Positions 11,401-23,400 of a stretch of DNA of 64,000 nt are shown piece by piece. Position 1 is the first letter of the stretch; every line of letters begins with the position of its first letter. The position numbers and the translations under genes are program-made. Origin of the DNA: Bolinopsis microptera (taxonomy: Eukaryota; Ctenophora; Tentaculata; Lobata; Bolinopsidae); contig NC_087080.1 of assembly GCF_026151205.1 (NCBI RefSeq), positions 13,031,337 through 13,095,336 of the forward strand. The letters are read 5' to 3'. Under the pieces are notes generated by a model, which was not told the DNA's origin, did not search any database, and was given only the letters and a program-made list of their open reading frames with translations.

Positions 11401-14400
11401 AAATAATCATCCTAATTATGTTATATAACTATTCTTTAGAATATACACTCGCCGCTTAGTATTATGTAAATATGATTACTGAGTTAATAATGGAAAGATG
11501 AAGTATTTGTTTGTATCCAGCCCCGCTTGCCGCGGTCAGTGACTAGGATAAAGGATGGCACGAACGAAGTGAATTTGTCGAACTTCATTTTGTGTGATTT
11601 ATCACTGTTATCTTTGCTACTAAACTACTTCATATCTCATCTTGTTTAACGGTAGTAAGACCTAGTTCGTTTAAAATTAGTAGTTTCCATGCTGTTTTTC
11701 TTCAGAAATTCAGTTTAAATGAGTCAGCCGATTATGAATTGCTCTTGTGATGGATACAAACATATTTTGTCTACACATTATGTCTAATATAGTGAAACAA
11801 AACCTTTTTATTTATCACACTGTGATAACCAATGAGCTAAGGGGCTAAACAAACCTGCTGAACAAACCTGCTGAACAAAGCTGCTGAACAATGCTGCATT
11901 GTTAAGTGCAGGGACCAGTCCAGTACCTGAGAGAGATAAGCAGTAACTTAGTCACAGTTAGCAGATCATACCCAGTGTAAATTTTGAAGTAGCACAGTAT
12001 CTCACACGTTATCTAATTGTTAACTAATATTGAAAACATGGTAGTCGGAGTCCGGCATCTAACACCGCTTAGGATACAACTTTGGACTCTTTATTTATTT
12101 TAATATTATTTATTTATTATACATTAATAGCTCCGCTTTATTATTACTTTTAATTTTTCTTTATTAAACGTTAAGAGCTCGGGTAGATTTAAATTGTGGA
12201 ATTTGCTAGTGGGGAGATATTATCATGATATAAAAAAGATAACCTTTTGAAAAATTTTTAAAATGATTAGAATATTTCACAGGTCAAATATCGTAAATCA
12301 ATAAGGTTAAAGTGGTTATATTTAAGAATAAACTAAAAACACGAATCAGAAATTGTTCGCTTTTATTAACATTTGGTTTTGAAACTTGTTTCACTAATTA
12401 ATGTGAATCCATAATCAAGTTCGTATTGTTTGCTGTATCCTGGTGATGTCCCAATACTTCCCATCCTAGTGGTTCTGCATACAAATATACATTTGTATAT
12501 AGAATAGAATATGTAGAAGCTGAGTTTTTGAAGTACTACATGACGTCATCAAATACAACATGACGTCACTGCGTGTCCCTGAAAACATTCCATTGTCCGT
12601 GAGAGTATCCTAGTCCGAGGTTTCCAGTCTTTTAGTTCGCTGGTGGTGGGAATCTTAAAACTCGTCTGATCATCATCATGACATTCCTTCGTAGCTCCCT
12701 GCTTCTAGCTAATATTATAAGCGGTGTCAGAAGTGCGTTCAGTAGAGGTAGTGTCGTGCTTATCATCAACTTGCAAACTGCCCAGGCAAAGGAACCAGGA
12801 AATACATCATCTCCGTACATTCGGTAGCAGATCTGAATGATTGCTATTCCGGAGTTACAGACCAAGAAAACAGCAGAGAGGATGGAAACTGTGGTATTGA
12901 CACGTGACCAATCAGTGACCACTGGATGGTCAGGGTCACGTGCACGTGCTCTGTGCCACGTAACAATGAATTGGGTCACGAGGCAGATCATGACGACCCC
13001 TATCGGTGCTAAGTATATCCACCCTACCAGAACACTTCGTATCATCTCCCTACTTTTCAAGTTAAGACTGTGTATAAAGTGACTAATGAATTCCAGTAGA
13101 TGATGGCCAACAAAAGACATCTCCACATGATCCCAGAGAAAAAGCCACGGCACACAATACATATTGAAAAACATGCACCATACATCAAACACAGACAATA
13201 CAACTAAAACACCCACAAGAAGAGTTACTGCTATCATCAGAGTTCCAACTTTGACTTGGTGGAAAGGGAAGGATATCTTAACAGTCCTTAAAACAGCAAG
13301 TATCATGTTCAGGAAAATCGATGAGGCGTAGCCGAGTAGTGACAGAAGGGTGTGTATCACTGCACATACCTTAGCAGAGATAGGTAGTGGTATAATGTCA
13401 CGTGACATCAGAACGCAACACATCATCAGGATCAGGTGACCAACACACGTGATCAAGTCAGCTGCTGTTATCAGGAGAAACAGTGTGTTTGTGAGGGTTC
13501 CGCGGTTTCTCCAGTAGTAGGTCAGGACTGTGGAACAGACTGCTAAAACTAGGATACACAGAGGAATGTTGATCGGGGCGACGAACATGAAGAAACTCTT
13601 CCAAGGTTCAGCGTCATCATCGTCCGTGTTCTCCATCTAGAGAAAAAAACAAACACGGCCCAAAGGCAAAATCTCAAAAAGCAAATTATAACACCCTGTA
13701 ATATTAATTTCCTTTATCAAAAATTTCAAATCTATGAGGGCTGATGGGCATCGTCTCAATTTGAAATTTCATCCCGGACCCACCAATCACCATATGACTA
13801 CAGTAAAATGGTACAAGGATAAAAACCATTATTCTGTCCTACATTTCCATCCTAATCCACTTTCTCACATTTTTATAGAAAATTCTATATTAACAATATA
13901 AATTTTCCAAATCTATATCATACATGGGAAGGAGGTTACAAAGAGGATCGTCTCAATTTGAAATTTCATCCCACCAATCACCAAAAGACTGCAGTTATAT
14001 GATCAATGTTATTCCCTTTCAAAATTCTGACGTAGTCTGAACTTTCTCACAATTTTATAGAAAACTGAGAATCATTGACTGAGAATCATAGAGTGTTGTG
14101 TATCAAAACATCATGATCCACTAATATGTGGCGCAGCTGGTTAGTCAATTTTATCTTCTGTCCACTGGTCCTGAGGTAGCGAGTGAATCCCGATTGGGCT
14201 AATATCTTAAAGATAAATGTCACTCACAAAACCATGGTTTGAATGGTAGAGGGGCTCATTAGAGCTTCGGAAATGAGACTGGTGCACACGTCACAACTCT
14301 GTTATAGTAAAATCTGTACCAAAAGAACAATGACAGGAATACAGAAAGAGGAAAAGATGGGCACCTCGTTTTCCAACTTGCTAGAGTCACCCAATTCACT

Positions 14401-17400
14401 CATTTCATTAATATTTCGTGGAAAAGGTGCATATTTAGTCGCTGTTATACCGAAAACTAATTTACTTTTATGTATGTTAAAGACATTGATGATAATTGAA
14501 ATAGTTTAACTGGTTATAGGTTTGCTTCAGCTGCTAAAATTAATCCATCTGATTTTGTACAGTCACTTGATATTCGCTTGAAAAACGAAAATATCAAGTA
14601 TGATTAAACACTAGAATTGTTTGTAGTAATAAATTAATTCGTATGAATAAATGTAATCATTTAACGCATGTAATAATAGTTAACAGAAATAACGTGTTAT
14701 CAGGGGCAGATTACCTGGTAAAGTTGTGGTATGTAGATAACTACGTGCTCACTTCGCACAAGACTCTCACGGGACACACGGGCCAGGTGCTTTGTTGCAA
14801 GTTTCACTTGTTAGGCGACAGTGAACTCGTTCTTTTTACTGGTAATAATTGTTAACTTATTACTTAATTGCTTCAGTTTCATTATTGGTTAATTAGTTAA
14901 CTGCTGAATTATTCATCGCTGAATAAGTTAGCATTTAGTCTGTTATTCAATATCTTTGTTATTTGATAATAAGATGTGTTATACCCAGGGTCGTATGATA
15001 AAACAGTGGTGATATGGAGTGTGGAAACTGGGGATAAGATTCACCAATCTATCTGTCACTCCAGTTTTATCTATTCTATCTCTTTATTTGGTAAATATTG
15101 TAATTTGTTTAATAATTTGTGCTATTGATTTAATTATTGAATATTTTGATATGAATTGTTTTTCTTGAAGCTGGGGTTGACAGTAAGCTTATTTAGCTCT
15201 TCCACCCAATTACCACAGAGGATAAGTTAGTTACGTGTAGCTCAGACAAGACTGTGAAGCTGTGGAATGTTTGCTCTGGTAAAGTCAGATCTATTAACGT
15301 TATTCCTACTGCTTCTCAAGAGATACTGACTGATTGGTCTTCCGAACAGGTTTTTAGCGGGGTTTTTATTTTTAAACTGATTATGATGTTTGTAATAAAT
15401 TAGTCCAATAGAGTCCAATAAATTAGTCCTTACGAGGGGCTTCCAATCGTCTGTTATTAAATTATCTGTCCTAAAATTATTGAAGTAATAGTAAAACTGT
15501 ATGGTATTGTTAACTGTATGCCGTGTCCGGGCATTAAATTGTCTTTTTTTGTGATAATATAACGTCTTGTGAGTAGAAAGTGACGCTAAATCACTTTGCA
15601 GTATATAAGTTGATGAACATGTACTTAGTCCACTCTCACAGGTAAACAACTGGTTGGGTCGGTTATTACCGGGCCATGCAGACACTGAACTTGTTGGAAA
15701 AGATCTCGCAAATATGGGTTAGTTTTATATCAATAATAAAGTTTATTTAAAGCTTGGAGTAATCTGTAATAAGTACAATAAAATAAAAGGCAGTTTGTTT
15801 AAAACCGAAATTAAATGAAAATCGTTATGATAAAATTATAACACACTCTAAAGATCACACATTTCATTCGTATGCTTATATTAATGTTTAGGTTTATAAC
15901 GTCTCTCATTTGGAAAATGTTTATCAGATGCAAGTCCTTCAAATGTTCATTTCTAGTTTCTTGAGTTGAAAGTTTTGCTTGAACTGAGTTTCCTGTTCAT
16001 CAGTTAATCACGTGACGTAATCAGTTCGTCACGGTTGGCCACTTGCCAATATTTCTAAGAGTATTAAGTATCCAGTTTATTAATAACCGATCACGTGACG
16101 TTATTAGTCACGTGACGTCATGTTGTGACGTTATTAATCACGTGACGTCATCAGTTCACCACAGTTCGCCACTTGCCAGGAATTTTAAGAGTATCGAGTA
16201 TCCAGGTCTGATACTCTTGCATTCTCATCAAATACACCACTGGGTTGAGTATTACGTTTAGAAAGACTGACACGTCAAACAGCACGATCCCTTCATAATA
16301 CTGGAATATTTCACCATCGAGAAGCGTCGGATGAACAAAATAGAGCAACTGAGAAATTAAGCACGAAATATTGCTAATGAGAAAAACAGTAGTGAAAATG
16401 GTGATGGTGACCGAAACCCGGCGAAATTTACGGTCGTCGTCGTTACCAAAAATAAGGCGGGTCAGTAGAAAGCGATTACTGATCCAAAACAAGCAAATGT
16501 TATCAATGATGTCAAGAAAAGAGCGATGCCACATGAAAACACTGGGGGGGGGGGGGGGGGGGTCCAAGGGGAACTTTGGGGAACTTTGGGAAAGTCCCCC
16601 AAGATTTCTGAAGTTACCCAAAAAAAAGTTCCCCAAAACTCCCTTAAGTTCCCCAAAATTCCCCAAAATTATTCAAAATTATTCAAAATTATTCAAAATT
16701 ATTCAAAATTATTCAAAATTATTCAAAATTATTCAAAATTATTCAAAATTATTCAAAATTTCTCTAATATACATTAATATACATTAATACCCATTAATGT
16801 TAACATGTATGTTATTATAAGGTATAATCTTAACTTACTTGTTGATACTTGCAGCATGATAATTTTTTTGGCATGGTAATTTTTTTGGGGAACTTTGGGG
16901 AACTTTGGGGAATTTTGGGGAACTTTCTGAAGTTCCCCAAAAAAAAGTTCCCCAAAATTCCCCAAAATTATTTGTTTCATTGATAATTTTTTGGGGAACT
17001 TTGGGAAAGTCCCCCAGGTTTCCTGAAGTTCCCCAAAAAAAAGTTCCCCAAAACTCCCCAAAGTTCCCCTTGGACCCCCCCAACACTATAACAAAATACT
17101 GGTAGACCGGTAGACGACTGGTGTTTTATCACTGAAATTAAGTCCACAACAAGAACTAGTGGCCGCATAAGCACCGTATGACCATTTTGTTGAGAGGTCT
17201 ATCACATCTGTTGCTATGATAAATGCGGCATATCCAGCAGCTATAGCCCTGAATCAGGGCCCCTGATGACCCAACAACGTTGGATCGTACGGTGGGGACA
17301 TGTCATGGCCACAGTACGAGTCACACAAATCACTGTCGCTAAAAACATGGACATAATCCTTGTAAACTTGTTAACCAAGGTCCAGGCTGTGCAAAACACA

Positions 17401-20400
17401 TCTCTACTAAAGAGCATCGGGAATCGATCATTGAGGAGAGAGGCTATCATTGGAAAACATAAAGAAACGGTGAAGAAATCTACGGTTGTTATCACGAGAT
17501 ATTGAATATCATGAATGGTCTTGTGTCTTCTGGGCCAGAAGTATAACACCGCTGAAATGTTCCCCAAGAGACCTATCAAGGTTCCCAAAATTAGCGCTGA
17601 TCCGAGAACTCTATCGGGGATCTGAATATTAAAATTCTCTGTGTACTCAACACTCCACCCAGCATCACCAGGATTAATATATAATATCAGCGTGACATTA
17701 GATTCGTCACGTGGAATACTAGACTATGTCGTGGTGTACTAGACTATGTAGACTATGTCGTGGTGTACTAGACTATGTCTTGGTGTACTAGACTATAGCG
17801 TGGTGCGCTAGACTATGTCGTGGTGTACTAGACTATGTCGTGGTGTACTAGACTATGCTGTGGTGTGTTAGACTATGTCGTGGTGTACTAGACTATGTCG
17901 TGGTGTACTAGACTATGTCTTGGTGTGCTAGACTATGTCGTGGTGTACTAGACTATGTCGTGGTGTGCTAGACTATGCTGTGGTGTGTTAGACTATGTCG
18001 TGGTGTACTAGACTATGTCTTGGTGTACTAGACTATGGCGTGGTGCGCTAGACTATGTCGGTGTACTAGACTATGTTGTGGTGCGCTAGACTATGCTGTG
18101 GTGTGTTAGACTATGTCGTGGTGTACTAGACTATGTCATGGTGTACTAGACTATGTAGACTTTGTCGTGGTGTACTAGACTATGTCATGGTGTACTAGAC
18201 TATGTCGTGGTGTGCTAGACTATGTCGTGGTGTACTAGACTATGTCGTGGTGTGCTAGACTATGTTGTGGTGTACTAGATTATGTCGTGGTGTACTAGAC
18301 TATGTCGTGGTGTGCTAGACTATGTCGTGGTGTACTAGACTATGTTGTGGTGTACTAGATTATGTCGTGGTGTGCTAGACTATGTCGTGGTGTGCTAGAC
18401 TATGTTGTGGTGTACTAGATTATGTCGTGGTGTACTAGACTATGATCTCAGAGGAGGAACCAAGAAGTTACCGAACTAAAGTAGACACAATGTTAATGTT
18501 ACATTTGAGAAGTATCTTACCAGATATTATATTGATGAATATATTAATATACATGAATATTATATATAGTTTTAATGAACAAAATATGTATATTAATATA
18601 TTAATATACATATTTTGTTCATTAAAACTAATAAAAGAGTAACAGTCCGTGAGTTCGCCTTCATTATCCCTAACCTAAACGACCACATTAAATGTTGACA
18701 AGCAAGACTTACTTACTTTAGGTTACTTTATATTAGACGAATAGTTGTGTATAATAAGTAATGGTCCATACAATAATTGGGGGTGGCTCCAAAGTGCCAG
18801 GAAATATAATTGTTAATTAATTAATTAAAAAAATTTAATAAACAATAATATTCAACTTTCTGGTTACATACCTGACGACTCACGACCAACAATCCTCGCT
18901 ACATGAGTTACCAACGTGACTATCACGTGACTAATAACTATCACGTGGATACTGGATATCACGTGACTAATAACTATCACGTGTATACTGGATATCACGT
19001 GACTATCACCACGGACTTTCAAGTCTCCCTCCCAAGAAAGTAATGATTATGAACGCTTTTATTCACCAGATTATGGTACTCTCTGTACATAAAATTGAGC
19101 AGATAAACTAAGGTTTAACTACATAGCCTTTAGAATTAGTAAATACTGTTGCAAATTTACATCTAATTTCCGACAAATTAACTTGTCTTTTTAGCATGAT
19201 CTCTAAATTTCAGCTGGTTTGTTCAACTTATTTCCTTCTTTTCAGCCGTAAGCAAAAAGGAAGTAGGGGGAATATCAGCTAAATGTAACGAAAGAAATAT
19301 TTAACAATCTCAACGATTACAGCTCCACGTGACTTCTGCCATTGCACACAATCGCTTCTTTCTCAATTATTCAGACTTGCGAGTGTACAACAAGATTGCT
19401 AAAATGAAAGCATTAGTCTTGTTAAATAATTCTACTTAAGTAATCTCCAGCCTCATTCTGATCGGTGATCATGAGATGATACAATGACCGATATGACCGA
19501 TATGATCGATATGACCGATATGACCGATATGATCGTCCAACTCTTTTTCAGATTTGGACACACTAATGAACTCGATAGTTTGTGACGAGGAGAAAAAGAC
19601 ACGGTTGAAGCAATCTATATCGTTGCTACGTGCTTTCGACGGCATTCCTAACGAGTTTCTGTGTCCAATATCCATGGAAATAATGACAGGTCACTATTAA
19701 AGTATTAACGTAATAATTAGATGATTGAACGTTGCATTTTAAAGATGTTTTATATGTTTCTGGTAATTATGGTAACTATGGTAAATATGGTAACCATGGT
19801 AACTATGGTAACTATGGTAACTATGGTAACTATGGTAACTATGGTAACTATGGTAACTATGGTAACTAGGTAACTATAACGACTTTCCAAAAATGGATAT
19901 AGGATGATAACGGTGATCTCAAATAATTTTATCTGACAAAAACTCACTCAGATGCAGAACTTAAAGTTGACATGTCCAATTAAAAAAAACGTTGAATATT
20001 ATATACAAAATAGTTTTACAGCTGTTTATGAATTATAATCAATGGTGTCATTCCGAAACAAAAAATCATTTCCAATATATTAAAATGTTTTTATGCATGA
20101 AATCAAGAGTAAATTTTAACAGTCATCCAACCCAACTACGGTTATTGATCTCAATTACCCTACAAACGTCATGACGTTGTTTCAATTCCTCTAAAAGTTC
20201 ACTGTCATATTTACTAGTATGTTTACTAGAATCAGACATACTTAGCAGGATCACTGAAGAATAAACTCTGGCTCTGGAGATTGCCAAATAGAGTTCCGGA
20301 ATAATTGAACCGACTGTAGATTTCAAATTCTTCTCATTCTGAACTTTAAACATGTCTTGAGGGAAATTACAGAGACCGGTAAATGAAACGTATTTGCAAA

Positions 20401-23400
20401 AAAAGATAACAGCTGGCCACTCTGCTGAAAAAGAACTGTCTGTTGAAAGGACTGGTATTTTATCGTATCCTGCACCTAGACTTTCTAATACACTTTTAAT
20501 TCGTTGAACATCATCTGCATCATCTTCATATTGTCTAAAAACACCGTAAACTACTACTGCAATATCTTTGTTTTTCAGACAACTATCTGCCCCCTTTAGT
20601 TTTACCACTTCTGTGGAAAGGATATGTCTCCAAGCAGCCCTAACATTATTTTCCAGATGGTAGATAACAGGTTTAGGACCTCGAAGGAAATGCCCTGTTT
20701 CTGGCCGTGGCCATTTGATTGCTCCTGCAAATTCAAAATCAATTTTCTTGTAGTGTTTTATGATTATTGATAACACCGAGGAAACTTCGTACGTATTCCT
20801 AAGATTGATGGATAACTGTTTTAAGTTTCCGAAATAACCTTTAAGCCCGTCGCTGAAAACTATTGGTTAACCATTTTCAGGGTCAATATAATTGAAATAT
20901 CTGCTGCACCAAGTTTGAGATTCATCACATACTATCCAGATACTTGTGTCGTTTTTGGAACTGTGCTCAAGAATAGGGCATATGCCGAAGGATAGAATAT
21001 CTTTGTAAATTGAAAGCGTGTTATCTATCAGTTGCTGATAATCGTCTAAGAAAATGTAGTCAAATATCTTCATAAAGTTGTAGGTGTTTCTTTGTTTAGT
21101 AGTTGTAACTAAAGCTTTTGCGGCATTGATCGTATCGAGCAATATAATTTTGCTGGTACTGTCGGACAGTATTTGTAACACTAACATGGTTGCATTATCT
21201 AGCGTTTCAGGATAATTGCTATATCCAACACGGTTAGCAAACGTAATAATCTCGCATGTCAAATCCTCTCTAATGTTGTTCAGTATTTCTGCTGTTGAGT
21301 TGAGAATATGCCTCGTTATCATCAAAAGAATTGGTTTATCCGGAGGTGTAGTGAGGGCAAGTTGGATAACTTTACCCAGCATTGCGATAGTCTTGCCAGA
21401 TCCGGCCGGACCTTCTACCCACAAGAATCTCTCGTTACTGTTAAATACATCTAGCTGATCTTTTGTTAGACAGCTAATCTTTAGATAATCTTTAAAAAGA
21501 TCTGGAGCTTCGACCATTTCCGCATTTGTAGGATATTTCTTTTCTTTCCCTTCCTTCTTTCTCTTGCTTTCGTTTTGTTTCGCTTCATCGACCGATTTCC
21601 TTGTAACAAGTGCTCGTTTCAGTTTTTCATCAGTATCTTTCAAGCATTTAGACAAGCTACAGTCAGCTAAATCCCATTTATTGTCTTGTTTCATGCACCA
21701 TAGACCTAGCAAAGAGCAGCTTAGTTTGTATCGTAATAGTTTCAAACAAATCTTATGTACTGGCGTAAATGCTTCACAGCAGTCGATAATCCATACCAAG
21801 TTCTCTAAATCATCGCTGAAAAGAACTGTTTCGTCAGAAAGATATTGTTCGTCCACTTCCTCCGTTGAAATGTTAGGAAAGAATGTAAACTCGTATATTG
21901 TCACTGAAGGATCTATAGATTTCATGAGGTTGTTCATCCTTTTTCTCTGCATTCGTGCGCTATTGCAACAACCTTCATACTTTATGTTGTCGACTTCTGT
22001 ACCTTGAAATGCTAAACCTTTAACCTCAAATATCGCTACGAAACAATATCCTACTACTACGAAATCACATTCTCCTTCAATTTATTTTTCAAGTTACAAT
22101 CTTTTATTCTAGCTTTTGCAACATTTTAATTGCTCTCTTATCGGTAGTGTTATCTCAACTTGCTGTTACACCGACACGTCGTGCTGTACGCCTTGGCTTT
22201 TGTAAAATGGATTTTTCCGTCGAACATCTGAACAGATTTGAAAAGGAGCTATCGTCAGCGATGAATGAGATTTTGAAGATGTCAAAAGCACAAAGCGTTA
22301 CAGAACTGAATCATGCGAGATTAATGGCTGTAAATAAAGATCCCTTGGCTACTGCAGTTGAAAATCTTTCTAAGCTAATGACTAGTAATCTTGAACTTTG
22401 TAAATGTGCAGCCAGTACGATAGACAAACTTAAATCAGATCAGCTGAACTATCAGAAAGACCAGATTAAACAGCAACAGGAGCAACTCGACTCTTTTAAA
22501 ACAACTGTTCATACCGAGATGAAGACAGCGTGGAGCGATATCGTGAAGAAGAACTGCGAGACAACTACAAGTACTCCGTCGATCAACAGTATAAAAACAG
22601 CTGTGAAAACCGTAGTTGAAGACGACATCCGTAGTAAGAATTTCATTATCTACGGTGTACCGGAGAATTATTCCCCTGATCCACACTTAGTGGCAGAAGA
22701 AGTGATCGAATTGATTTGGGAATCCTCAGGGTGTGATCCTAAAGTTGTGGCAGCAAATTCTATCGGGACTAAAACAACTTCAGGCAGTGGTAAACCGAGA
22801 CCAATAAAAGTGACATTGGCTTGCGCGGAATCAGTAAAAATGGTTCTTGCTCGAGCAAGAAATCTGAAGAAATCTAAATGTACAGCGTACCACACATGGT
22901 ACATCACACCTGACAGAAGCAAAGAGGAGAGAGCAGCTCATCAGAAACTTGTTGTCAAAGTAAAGGAAATGATCACTGATGAGCCAACAAAGTATCATTA
23001 TATTAGAGACGGCAAGATTTTCAGTGTAGATAAGGTTAAGGTGTAACATTCGGTGTTTTTGATATCTACATAATTACTTTGATTTAAATGTGTGTATGGC
23101 TCTTATTTATGGCTGTTGCGTGTATTTGTTGATTACGGCTAATAACGAGGAACTTTTAATTATGAGTTAAAAAACTGCAACCGTGATTGTAACTCAGGTA
23201 TGTGATGACTTGTGGAGCACACATCGCTGAATAGCAATCGCGAAGCAGGTCTCACCAAGGCTAGGTATATTTAGGGTTTTTTTTTTTTCTGAGGACACTT
23301 TGCCAGTAGTTTAACTTTTTGTGTTGTGAGCTACGGTACAGTGTTTCAATTTTTGGATATAGTGGTATGTTCTATCTTTTTATTTATTTATCTAATTCTA

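Noticed and set aside
14243-14509. 88-codon + strand ORF in WDSUB1 intron 4
   Set aside because: No domain, no splice compatibility with neighbouring exons, atypical composition.
15242-15685. 147-codon minus-strand ORF
   Set aside because: It is the shadow of WDSUB1 exons 7-8 and the intron between them.
17706-18442. CRISPR-like regular spacing
   Set aside because: Units are contiguous 20-bp tandem repeats without unique spacers, in a eukaryotic intron.
20867-20887. A 19-bp intron removing the in-frame stop of the helicase (GTTAAC...TTTTCAG)
   Set aside because: Far too short for spliceosomal removal, and it would shift the downstream frame, which is already in register without it.
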